Positions 1-6,818 of a DNA stretch of 32,413 bases are shown one piece after another (position 1 is the stretch's first letter; each line of letters opens with the position of its first letter). The notes under the pieces are model-generated. The model had not been told where the DNA came from. It searched no databases and worked only from the letters and a program-made list of their open reading frames with translations. The stretch comes from a virus. The DNA is taken from positions 1-32,413 of the IMG/VR virus record IMGVR_UViG_3300042507_001522; one strand, given 5' to 3'. The position numbers were made by a program, and so were the translations under genes.

Positions 1-492
1 ATACCATTCAGAGTATACATAATAGTTTCCGTCTTCTGCTAAGAATTCGTCTATATCATCTTGGTATTTAATACACCATTTAGATATTATATTCTCTATG
101 TATGGATTCTGCCGCTGATCTGGAAGAGGCGGAGGGGCCTGAAACTTGATTCCTTGAACAGCAAAAAAACTTCTAATAGATCCACCTAGAAAATATCCTA
201 CCCCACAGTTCTGGTAATCATCAGAAATAAATAAACCCGCTATGTAATATACATCAGATCTTTCTGGTTCATACCACATAATTTTACCAATTATGTCATT
301 TTCCTGGAGAGTCATGTCAGATACAACAAACTCTTTATCATCGTAGTCGTCTGTTTGAATTAGGTATGCACTTCTAAATCTATTTTCAGATAATGATTTT
401 TCCATACAAACCCAAGCGGAGATATCAATATCCGGCCATTCATTATTATAGAAGTCTGGGTCGTGGACTATATCTTTGAATGTTTCTCTCAT
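1..492 (-). CDS. GNAT-like acetyltransferase-fold protein, partial (C-terminus beyond window edge)
   Basis: A minus-strand reading frame opens at ATG 492-490 and stays open for 164 codons to base 1, so the end is missing. Residues about 83-112 read as beta strand, then LFISDDYQNCGVGYFLGG, then a helix. This matches motif A of GCN5-related N-acetyltransferases, where Q/R-x-x-G-x-G/A binds the acetyl-CoA pyrophosphate (here QNCGVG, residues 94-99). The N-terminal part is acidic and aromatic. The substrate cannot be told. It is the only gene in the window on this strand and diverges from the gene at 547. An upstream ATG (500-498) hits a stop after three codons, which fixes the start at 492. There is no Shine-Dalgarno, but an extended -10 lies 6 nt before the ATG, which suggests a leaderless mRNA. 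The GNAT call is by motif only; the open frame is convincing. Confidence 0.6.
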   Translation of the reverse strand, partial: MRETFKDIVHDPDFYNNEWPDIDISAWVCMEKSLSENRFRSAYLIQTDDYDDKEFVVSDMTLQENDIIGKIMWYEPERSDVYYIAGLFISDDYQNCGVGYFLGGSIRSFFAVQGIKFQAPPPLPDQRQNPYIENIISKWCIKYQDDIDEFLAEDGNYYVYSEWY

Positions 493-498
493 AGATAC

Positions 499-507
499 AT
501 TATACCA
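499..507 (-). promoter_or_regulatory. Extended -10 promoter for the leftward gene (leaderless)
   Basis: On the minus strand the sequence reads TGGTATAAT, a perfect TATAAT (504-499) with the extended TGn element. It ends 6 nt before the ATG at 492, so transcription would begin at or next to the start codon. No clear -35 box is seen, as is usual for extended -10 promoters. Confidence 0.5.
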
Positions 508-533
508 AGTGAAATAAAACAATATTTATAGGC

Positions 534-539
534 TACAAT
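534..539 (+). promoter_or_regulatory. Putative -10 box of a leaderless promoter for the gene at 547
   Basis: TACAAT is followed by exactly 7 nt and then the ATG at 547. No Shine-Dalgarno is present. With the minus-strand -10 at 499-504 it forms a compact divergent promoter pair in the 54-bp intergenic gap. Confidence 0.4.
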
Positions 540-546
540 ATGATAT

Positions 547-1395
547 ATGATTAAATACCTTGGTGCAGTTGGGGCTTTCATACGTTTAAATGATAGTGAA
601 AATAAAACCTATACCCTTTTAAATGTATATTCTTCTTCAGCCGCACAACTTTCATTATTCTCCGCAAGCGTCAATAATTTATCTGGTGCTGTGACATTTA
701 ACTCTGCCTCAACATCTTTATATGTAAACGGAGTATCTGGGTCAGTCATTCCAGGTAAACAATGGGCGCATGTTACGTTCTCTTTTAATGATAAGTTGGC
801 CACCTATGACACCAATAATTTTCTAATTAGATTCGGACATGCTGCATCAAGTAACTTCAACATACAAAATCTTTACATATTAGAGAATTCATTTACTGAT
901 TCAGAAATTGGCTACCTTCATCAAGAATTTACAGGTGGCACAACAAATAAATTAACCGTTCCACCATCGGCTTCATACTCTATCAACATTATTGATTACC
1001 CAGAAACTAATTTTACCTCTGCCTCTACAAATGTAATTTATCAGCCATTATTTGGACAAAACAAATATCTAATGGATATAAGTGCCGTGGCGGAAGATAG
1101 CCTTAGTAAATTTGTTTCTGCATCAGTAATGACAAACGATAACTTGTACATAGACTCAGTAAACGTAAGTATTGGAGATAATATTTTATCTCTAGCAGAT
1201 AATCAAATATATCAGTTAACATCATCTTCACAACTTATTACCGTTTCAAGTTCTGTAGGAGATGTTGTTAAAGTTTTATATGGACAGTATTTCAACCGAA
1301 TCTCTTTCATAAAGACTGCGAGTGGGTTCAACGTTGAGCCAATAGTGGTAAAAATTAACTCATACCTGAACACAATACAGTCAAATAATGCCTAG
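547..1395 (+). CDS. LamG/concanavalin-like jelly-roll protein, probably virion-associated
   Basis: The protein has 282 aa and is rich in Ser, Thr, Asn and predicted beta strand. Residues about 30-125 look like the second half of a LamG or concanavalin A-like lectin sandwich: a strand with a small ligand loop (SLYVNGVSGSVI), a W-A-H-V-T-F-S-F strand, then NFLIRFG and NIQNLYILENSFTDSEI. The last two are the typical "index of residues, then helix" ending of LamG domains in phage tail proteins. The C-terminal half is another beta-rich region without a family I recognise. No signal peptide or membrane segment is seen. An in-frame stop lies just upstream (541-543), so the start at 547 is firm; the missing early LamG strands may mean N-terminal truncation. 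Its place directly before the head genes is unusual for an adhesion protein. Function is inferred from fold pattern only. Confidence 0.6.
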   Translation: MIKYLGAVGAFIRLNDSENKTYTLLNVYSSSAAQLSLFSASVNNLSGAVTFNSASTSLYVNGVSGSVIPGKQWAHVTFSFNDKLATYDTNNFLIRFGHAASSNFNIQNLYILENSFTDSEIGYLHQEFTGGTTNKLTVPPSASYSINIIDYPETNFTSASTNVIYQPLFGQNKYLMDISAVAEDSLSKFVSASVMTNDNLYIDSVNVSIGDNILSLADNQIYQLTSSSQLITVSSSVGDVVKVLYGQYFNRISFIKTASGFNVEPIVVKINSYLNTIQSNNA

Positions 1396-1397
1396 TG

Positions 1398-1406
1398 TGG
1401 TATTAT
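1398..1406 (+). promoter_or_regulatory. Extended -10 promoter for the head operon (leaderless)
   Basis: TGGTATTAT lies just after the stop of the preceding gene. Its last base is 7 nt before the ATG at 1414, and no Shine-Dalgarno is seen. The layout is nearly the same as that of the minus-strand promoter at 499-507. Confidence 0.45.
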
Positions 1407-1413
1407 TTGGTAC

Positions 1414-1740
1414 ATGGGACTTCAAGTAGTAAGAGATAAAAGTAACTTCGGCATCTATGTATGGCTTCTTCCAGAAGGTGGAGTATTCAAAGATGATGAT
1501 GATAATGTTCTTAACATTCCATCACAGCGCGGAGATATAACAAAGATGGCTGAACTTCGTAAGGTTGCGGCACATTATGGTCAACCAGATGGTCAGGCAG
1601 TATTCATTCCTGGTATTGGGCGGGTAACAGAAGAGGAATATCAGGAAGATAAGTACCGCATGGAGAATGGTTTATTAAGTTACGGTGACACAGGAGCGTG
1701 GAGAGATGCAGCAAGAACCAGAAGAGACCTGGATAGATAA
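1414..1740 (+). CDS. Small conserved phage protein upstream of the portal, function unknown
   Basis: The protein has 108 aa and a soluble, charged, mostly helical composition. An N-terminal strand pair (residues 3-19, VVRDKSNFGIYVWLLPEG) is followed by a DDDDNVLNIP turn, a helix (TKMAELRKVAAHYG), a loop rich in Gly/Pro (QPDGQAVFIPGIGRV) and a Lys/Arg-rich C-terminal helix. I do not recognise a named family. Its 3' end overlaps the portal gene by 35 nt, and it is the first gene after the 1398-1406 promoter, so co-expression with the portal is likely. Such small genes next to the terminase or portal often encode packaging or connector accessory proteins; that is inference from position only. 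Confidence 0.6.
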   Translation: MGLQVVRDKSNFGIYVWLLPEGGVFKDDDDNVLNIPSQRGDITKMAELRKVAAHYGQPDGQAVFIPGIGRVTEEEYQEDKYRMENGLLSYGDTGAWRDAARTRRDLDR

Positions 1741-3307
1741 CGTCGGCCTGAGTAAGGCCATGAGTTCAGAATCATTTATTCCTGTAGACAAAGATGATTT
1801 CAGCCAGGATGCCGATTCAATTCTTAACCTTAATGGTCTATCACAAAATTTTAAAAGATCCGTTAGACGTAAATTAAACAAAAGCCTCATAACTGCAGGA
1901 GGCGAAATTGTAACAGCAGAAGATAACATGTATGCTGGCGACGACGCTACATCTAAGCAGATTATTCCAGACAAGTATGGATACGGAATCTTTGACGTTG
2001 TAGAACCTCTTTATAATCCTTATGCATTGGCTAAGATCTATGAACTATCTGCCCCCAACTATTCAGCAATCAATGCTAAGGTGGCAAATATTGTTGGCCT
2101 TGGATATGATTTGTTGCCGACCCTCAATGTCATGGAAAAACTTGAATCCATTTCAAGCACAGAAGAAATTGGTAGAGTGAGAAGAAATCTTGCTCGCCAG
2201 AAGCATCGTGTAATTGATTGGCTAGAAACAAGAAATGACGATGATACCTTTACCATGACGCTGATGAAGGCCTACATTGATGCCGAATCAACAGGAAATG
2301 GGTACATTGAAGTTGGAAGAAAGACAACTGGAGAAATTGGTTACATTGGTCATATCCCCGCCCCTACAATGAGAGTACGTCGCCTCCGTGACGGATTTGT
2401 TCAAATTGTTAACGGTAAGGCTGTATTCTTCCGTAATTTCCAAGGTGAAGAAAAGAATCCCATTACCACCGACCCTAGGCCAAACGAAATAATTCATATC
2501 AAGAATTACACTCCAACAAATACTTACTATGGACTACCCGCTATTGTCGCTGCTAAGAATGCTATGGCAGGCAATGAATTTGCCTCCCGCTTTAATCTAG
2601 AGTACTTTGAGAACAAGGCTGTTCCCCGCTACATCTTCTGGCTTAAGGGTGCAAAGATGAGCCGCGCAGCAGAAGAAAGATTGTTTGAATTTTTCCAAGG
2701 TAATCTGCGCGGACAGTCCCATAGAACAGCCATTATCCCCATTCCTGGCGATACTCCAGATCATAAGGTAGAAATGAAAATGGAACCTATTGAGACCAAT
2801 ATCCAGGATTCATCATTTAATAACTATAAAAAGATGAATAAGGATGAAATCCTTATGGCTCACCGTGTACCCGCTTCAAAAGTAGGATCTACAGAAGGAA
2901 TTGGTTTGGCGGCGGCTAGAGAAGCAGATAGAACCTTTAAGGAACAAGTATGCAGACCAGCCCAAGATGCATTAGAAAAGAAAATCAACAAGATAATTGC
3001 TGAGAAAACTGATGCATTCAAGTTTGAGTTTAATGAACTCACCCTTACTGATGAGGAGACAAGATCTAAGATTGATGAGCGGTACCTGAGGATGCAAGTT
3101 ATTGTTCCTAATGAAGTAAGAGAACGACTTGGAATGTCTACCCTTCCTAGTGGAGACACCCCCGTTGTTCTTAATGCTCAAGCACAAGCAGAGCAAACTG
3201 CACAGTCAACAAGAAATAGAGTAAGAGATCAACAGCGTGCTTCAAATGCTCCAGATAACGATGAGTTAGGAAGAGCAACCCAAGGAGAAGGTAGGCAGCA
3301 AAATTAA
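1706..3307 (+). CDS. Phage portal protein (PBSX/HK97-like superfamily)
   Basis: This is the dodecameric ring subunit at the DNA-entry vertex, through which DNA is packaged and to which the tail binds. The 533-aa protein has the usual landmarks: YNPYALAKIYELSAPNYSAINAK before the core, TGNGYIEVGR (about residue 196), a clip strand set (IPAPTMRVRRLRDGF), PNEIIHIKNYTPTNTYYGLPAI with the long helix after it, and HRVPASKVG near the end of the stem. The C-terminal tail is Gln/Arg-rich and probably flexible. The frame also has a GTG at 1685, but ATG 1706 is preferred because AGGAG (1692-1696) sits 9 nt before it, while the GTG has no ribosome site. The gene overlaps the previous one and is followed by a 30-bp gap holding the next promoter. 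The portal call is secure; the sub-family is less so. Confidence 0.9.
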   Translation: MQQEPEETWIDNVGLSKAMSSESFIPVDKDDFSQDADSILNLNGLSQNFKRSVRRKLNKSLITAGGEIVTAEDNMYAGDDATSKQIIPDKYGYGIFDVVEPLYNPYALAKIYELSAPNYSAINAKVANIVGLGYDLLPTLNVMEKLESISSTEEIGRVRRNLARQKHRVIDWLETRNDDDTFTMTLMKAYIDAESTGNGYIEVGRKTTGEIGYIGHIPAPTMRVRRLRDGFVQIVNGKAVFFRNFQGEEKNPITTDPRPNEIIHIKNYTPTNTYYGLPAIVAAKNAMAGNEFASRFNLEYFENKAVPRYIFWLKGAKMSRAAEERLFEFFQGNLRGQSHRTAIIPIPGDTPDHKVEMKMEPIETNIQDSSFNNYKKMNKDEILMAHRVPASKVGSTEGIGLAAAREADRTFKEQVCRPAQDALEKKINKIIAEKTDAFKFEFNELTLTDEETRSKIDERYLRMQVIVPNEVRERLGMSTLPSGDTPVVLNAQAQAEQTAQSTRNRVRDQQRASNAPDNDELGRATQGEGRQQN

Positions 3308-3317
3308 TAAAGTTAGA

Positions 3318-3328
3318 TATAATATAAT
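3318..3328 (+). promoter_or_regulatory. Doubled TATAAT box before the protease gene
   Basis: Two overlapping TATAAT hexamers (3318-3323 and 3323-3328) lie in the short portal-protease gap. The second ends 9 nt before the ATG at 3338. No Shine-Dalgarno exists in this gap, so a leaderless or near-leaderless transcript is likely. Confidence 0.4.
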
Positions 3329-3337
3329 TTAATTGTT

Positions 3338-5569
3338 ATGATTATTAATAAAGCACATTTCGATGTAGATGGAGACAGTCTCCGTCTTACTATGCCTATT
3401 GCTAAAGTAGATGAAGAACGTAGAGTAGTTAGCGGATTCGCCACCCTGGACAACATAGATCGTCAAGGTGACATTCTTTTATCAGAAGCATCAAGAAAAG
3501 CCTTTGAGAATTTTAGAGGAAATGTCCGTTTGATGCATCAACCAATTCCTGCTGGAAAAGTTATTTCCTTCCGAGAAAATTCTTTCTATGATCAAGAAAC
3601 TGGAAAAACGTACAGCGGTATATTCGTTGACGCATACATCTCTAAAGGTGCAGAAAATATTTGGCAAATGGTTCTAGATGGTACCCTTACAGGTTTTTCA
3701 ATCGGTGGCAGAATTGTAGATTTTGAAAATAAGATGGACGATCAAGATGCTGATAGTGGCGCAGTAAGGGTTGTAAAAGAATATGAACTTATGGAACTCT
3801 CTCTAGTTGACAGCCCCGCCAATCAATTTGCTAACATTTTCTCTATTCAAAAATTAGGTGATGAAATCGTTACATCTGGAATTGCAACAGAATTTTCTAC
3901 AGAAAATGTTTTTTGGTGCGCCTCAGACAAGATTGCCTTGACAGAAAAATCTGACTCTGCGGACTGCCCAGTTTGCCAAAACTCTATGAATGAAATCGGT
4001 TGGGTAGAATCAACGGATGTAAAGAAGAATGAAGAGGTTGGAAGACTTGTAGATGGCTTCATTTCAAAAGCAGACTCAGTAAGAGTAGGAGATTTTGTAT
4101 CATGGGGTTCAAGCGGTGGAACGGCTAGAGGAAAGGTAGAAAGAGTTGTACGATCAGGCTCTATTGATGTTCCTGGCTCAGACTTTACCATTAACGCAGA
4201 AGAAGGAAATCCTGCTGTTTTAATTAGAGTTTATCGTAAGGGTGCCGATGGCTGGGCTCCTTCAGATACAAGGGTTGGTCACAAAATGAGTACTCTTAGA
4301 AGAATCTCTGCCCTAAGCGCTAAGATGCACCATGAAGACATGGAGGATGAGGATCTAGAAAAAGAAACAATAACTAGTGAAAATACTCCTGCTCGTAATG
4401 CACAGCAAGGTTTACCTGGAGGCATTCCAAAGTCTCCACGAAAGAAAAAGCGTATGTATCGCAAAGATGAGGGTATGGTTAAGTCTGGCGATTATGTAGT
4501 ATTCTCAGACAAAGGGAAACTTTCTAAGGGTCGTGTGGATGTTATTGACACAGAGAAAGCGGCGGTTAGAATTTACAAAGAAGTGGCAGATAATAAGTTC
4601 CAACCAACCAATAACATCATCACTAAAAATATTACAGACTTAACAAAAATTAAGGTTGCAAGCAAAAAAACATTAGAGAAGTCATTATCAAATGAAGATA
4701 TTGATCATTTAAATACCTTAATTTCTCAGCATAATGAAAAATATGGTAATGTTGATTCTAAGAATGTCTCATTCGACACGCTGTGTAAGGTTTTTGAGCG
4801 CGGCGTAACAGCATTTAAGGCTAACCCAGAGATGCAAAAGTCAGATGAGTATTCTCCTGAGCAATGGGCGTATGCAAGAGTTAATGGATTCTTGCAGGCG
4901 GTAAGATCAGGAAAATTCAACAACAGACCATATGACACAGATTTGTTGCCAAAGGGTCACCCATTGTCAACGAAAAAGTCAGATAATTCAGAGGAAAATG
5001 AACTGGCTTTACAAAAACGAGAAGGAGGTGTTGAAATGGCTGACAATAATACAAGCCATGAAGAACTTGACACCGCCGAGGCAACAGACGAGACTTCTGA
5101 GGAAGTAACGTTTGAAGTAGAAGAAACTGTAGAGGACGTAGTTACGGAAGCACTTGCAATGGCTAAGTCCGATAGTGTTGAGGCTGAAGTTGCCGATGAC
5201 ACTTCCTCTGAAGTTTTTGATATGGAAAAGGCCCTTGGCGAGGTAAAGTCCTTCGTAGAAGAGACAATTACAAAGTCCATTGAAACGAATACCGAATCAC
5301 TTGAAAAGTTCTCCAACGCAGTAGTCGAACTTGCTAAGGCAGTTGACGAAAAGATTGGTCAACTTCAATCAAAGTATGAAGAGGTTACCAAAGGTTTAGC
5401 CGATCTTAATTCTGCTGCTGTAGAAATCGCTAACCGCGTAGAATCAGTAGAAGAAGAAACGGCAATTAAGAAGTCTGGTGAACTGGAATCCAGTATCCCA
5501 GAGCAACCCATAATGAAGAAATCAGTATGGGGCGGACGCTTCCTCAGTTCCGCAGAAGTATTTAACTAA
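3338..5569 (+). CDS. Prohead protease-scaffold fusion with zinc-ribbon and Tudor-like inserts
   Basis: This 743-aa protein should process the procapsid. Residues 1-170 form an XkdF/HK97-type prohead serine protease: H67 in VRLMHQPIPAGK is the expected catalytic His, S121 in LTGFSIGGRI the expected nucleophile, and YELMELSLVDSPANQ (150-163) the conserved third motif, with E153 a possible third residue. Residues 190-222 hold three Cys (C194, C210, C213 in CPVC), like a partial zinc ribbon. Residues 249-320 (VGDFVSWGSSGGTARGKV to TRVGHKM) resemble the HVA1/DUF2945 Tudor-like domain; a related strand set recurs at 381-438. Residues about 450-545 carry ARVNGFLQAVRSGK and DLLPKGHP, a motif I recall from phage capsid-maturation proteins. 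Residues 567-743 are acidic with a coiled coil, as in scaffolds. It has a TATAAT but no Shine-Dalgarno before its start. Protease identity is secure, accessory domains less so. Confidence 0.88.
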   Translation: MIINKAHFDVDGDSLRLTMPIAKVDEERRVVSGFATLDNIDRQGDILLSEASRKAFENFRGNVRLMHQPIPAGKVISFRENSFYDQETGKTYSGIFVDAYISKGAENIWQMVLDGTLTGFSIGGRIVDFENKMDDQDADSGAVRVVKEYELMELSLVDSPANQFANIFSIQKLGDEIVTSGIATEFSTENVFWCASDKIALTEKSDSADCPVCQNSMNEIGWVESTDVKKNEEVGRLVDGFISKADSVRVGDFVSWGSSGGTARGKVERVVRSGSIDVPGSDFTINAEEGNPAVLIRVYRKGADGWAPSDTRVGHKMSTLRRISALSAKMHHEDMEDEDLEKETITSENTPARNAQQGLPGGIPKSPRKKKRMYRKDEGMVKSGDYVVFSDKGKLSKGRVDVIDTEKAAVRIYKEVADNKFQPTNNIITKNITDLTKIKVASKKTLEKSLSNEDIDHLNTLISQHNEKYGNVDSKNVSFDTLCKVFERGVTAFKANPEMQKSDEYSPEQWAYARVNGFLQAVRSGKFNNRPYDTDLLPKGHPLSTKKSDNSEENELALQKREGGVEMADNNTSHEELDTAEATDETSEEVTFEVEETVEDVVTEALAMAKSDSVEAEVADDTSSEVFDMEKALGEVKSFVEETITKSIETNTESLEKFSNAVVELAKAVDEKIGQLQSKYEEVTKGLADLNSAAVEIANRVESVEEETAIKKSGELESSIPEQPIMKKSVWGGRFLSSAEVFN
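5022..5030 (+). promoter_or_regulatory. Strong internal ribosome binding site deciding a nested start
   Basis: AAGGAGGTG, a near-perfect anti-16S match, lies inside the protease gene 5 nt before an in-frame ATG at 5036. The outer gene has no Shine-Dalgarno at all, so this site is unlikely to be chance. Confidence 0.65.
5036..5569 (+). CDS. Nested capsid scaffold protein (in-frame internal start of the protease gene)
   Basis: Starting at ATG 5036, codon 567 of the outer gene, the frame encodes 177 aa: MADNNTSHEELDTAEATDE and onward. The first 60 residues are very acidic (Glu, Asp, Thr). A long amphipathic stretch follows, with heptad-like spacing (EKFSNAVVELAKAVDEKIG, QLQSKYEEVTKGLADL), and then a basic C-terminal tail (MKKSVWGGRFLSSAEVFN). 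An acidic coiled coil with a basic, capsid-binding end is the usual plan of a scaffold. The gene sits directly before the major capsid gene, where a scaffold is expected, and no other scaffold gene is present. The arrangement is like lambda C/Nu3, where a protease gene contains an internal start for the scaffold. The internal AAGGAGGTG is direct evidence; the scaffold role is inferred from position and composition. Confidence 0.6.
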   Translation: MADNNTSHEELDTAEATDETSEEVTFEVEETVEDVVTEALAMAKSDSVEAEVADDTSSEVFDMEKALGEVKSFVEETITKSIETNTESLEKFSNAVVELAKAVDEKIGQLQSKYEEVTKGLADLNSAAVEIANRVESVEEETAIKKSGELESSIPEQPIMKKSVWGGRFLSSAEVFN

Positions 5570-5601
5570 TTTATTAAAGAAAGAGAGGTGCAAAGAAAAG
5601 C

Positions 5602-6720
5602 ATGAGTGACGCAATTAATAAAGCCGCTGCCGCAGTAAATGTTGGTACAGGTTCAATCATCTCAGATCTCGCTTCAAGCGGTGATATGGAGAACTTGACA
5701 AGTAACCCATTAACACAAAATGGTGGCGTGCTACTTCCAGAACAATCCCGTCGATTCCTAGATTATGTGTTTGATCAGATGGTCTTAGGTAACGATGGGC
5801 GTAGACAAGTCATGCGTTCAAATACCGCTGAATTCGATAAGATTCAGGTCGGTACACGCTTGATCCGTAAGGCATCACAGGCAAATGAAAATATCTTTGA
5901 TGCTGCTGCAGGCGAAACAAGTTACGCTAACCGTGGCGCACAATTCACCAAGGTTGAAATTGTCACTACTAAGTTCCGCTTGGATTACGAACTCTCAACT
6001 GAGGCACTTGAGGATAACATTGAAGGTACTGCTCTTGAAGATCACATCGTACGCCTAATGGCTAACCAATTCGGTAATGATCTTGAAGATATCGCCATCA
6101 ATGGTCTCGCTGCTCAGGGTACTGCATCATACGCTGGTACAACCTACCCATACACAATCGATGGGTTCGTTAAACTTGCTGATGGCGCTGCTGGTGGTAC
6201 TCACTTCGGTACCGCTGCAACCCTTACCACAGCATCAACATTCTTCACCGCTGCTACTACAGCAGGTCAGGTAAAGAGTGGTTCCGCAATCGCCTTCTTT
6301 GAGCAACTTTACAACGCATTGCCCCGTAAGTTCAAGGCTCGTCGTCAAGAGTTGAAGTTCTATGCTTCAACAAAGAACGTACAAACCCTTCTTACGGATC
6401 TCCGCGCAATTGGTTCAGGTGGTGTTCCTGAGGATATCGCTTCTGGTATCCTTCGTGGTTCACAGCCTCGCGTCGGTGGTCCTGCTGGTATGACAACCTC
6501 CATCTTCGGTATTCCCGTAATGGAAGTTCCACTATACCCAGATCACTACGTTGATCTTACGTTCCCACAGAACAGAATCTGGGGCTTCCAGAGAGATGTT
6601 ACTGTACACCGTGAGTTCCAGCCAAAGAAAGACACCGTAGAGTACACAGTTTACGTCCGCATGGGTCTTAACATTGAAGAACTTTCCGCAATGGCTAAGG
6701 CTAACGCCGTAACTGGCTGA
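5602..6720 (+). CDS. Major capsid protein, HK97 fold
   Basis: The 372-aa protein builds the icosahedral shell. Landmarks are an Ala/Gly-rich N-arm (residues 1-40), GVLLPEQSRRFLDYVFDQM, the E-loop strand pair around VGTRLIRKASQ and SYANRGAQFTKVEIVTTKF, the spine helix region (LEDHIVRLMANQFGNDLEDIAINGL), an A-domain strand (ELKFYASTKNVQTL), and the closing FGIPVMEVPLYP and FPQNRIWGFQRDVTVHREFQ strands, a typical P-loop and A-domain ending. The protein lacks a long N-terminal delta domain, which fits a separate or fused scaffold. AGAGAGGTG (5582-5590) precedes the ATG by 11 nt. Codons are shifted toward CGT/CGC, AAG, AAC and TTC compared with the AGA/AAA/AAT-rich neighbours, as expected for the most abundant virion protein. 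A strong terminator follows. Confidence 0.92.
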   Translation: MSDAINKAAAAVNVGTGSIISDLASSGDMENLTSNPLTQNGGVLLPEQSRRFLDYVFDQMVLGNDGRRQVMRSNTAEFDKIQVGTRLIRKASQANENIFDAAAGETSYANRGAQFTKVEIVTTKFRLDYELSTEALEDNIEGTALEDHIVRLMANQFGNDLEDIAINGLAAQGTASYAGTTYPYTIDGFVKLADGAAGGTHFGTAATLTTASTFFTAATTAGQVKSGSAIAFFEQLYNALPRKFKARRQELKFYASTKNVQTLLTDLRAIGSGGVPEDIASGILRGSQPRVGGPAGMTTSIFGIPVMEVPLYPDHYVDLTFPQNRIWGFQRDVTVHREFQPKKDTVEYTVYVRMGLNIEELSAMAKANAVTG

Positions 6721-6740
6721 TAATTTAATAGTTGTTGGTT

Positions 6741-6767
6741 AGGGGGCCGCACACGCGGCCCCCTTTC
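6741..6767 (+). terminator. Rho-independent terminator after the capsid gene
   Basis: AGGGGGCCGC, loop ACAC, then GCGGCCCCCT gives a perfect 10-bp GC-rich stem (6741-6750 with 6755-6764) followed by a short TTT tract. It lies 20 nt after the capsid stop and is the clearest terminator in the window. Confidence 0.85.
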
Positions 6768-6784
6768 CATATTCCAAAATATAG

Positions 6785-6790
6785 TAAAAT
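6785..6790 (+). promoter_or_regulatory. Putative -10 box for the neck operon
   Basis: TAAAAT lies between the capsid terminator and the adaptor gene. A new promoter is expected here because the strong terminator would cut read-through. The weak match to consensus and the AT-rich background limit confidence. Confidence 0.3.
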
Positions 6791-6818
6791 ATAAATAATT
6801 AAATCATGGCGGTGCTGA

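Noticed and set aside
1685-1705. GTG start for the portal, adding 7 residues
   Set aside because: No ribosome site precedes it, whereas AGGAG stands 9 nt before ATG 1706.
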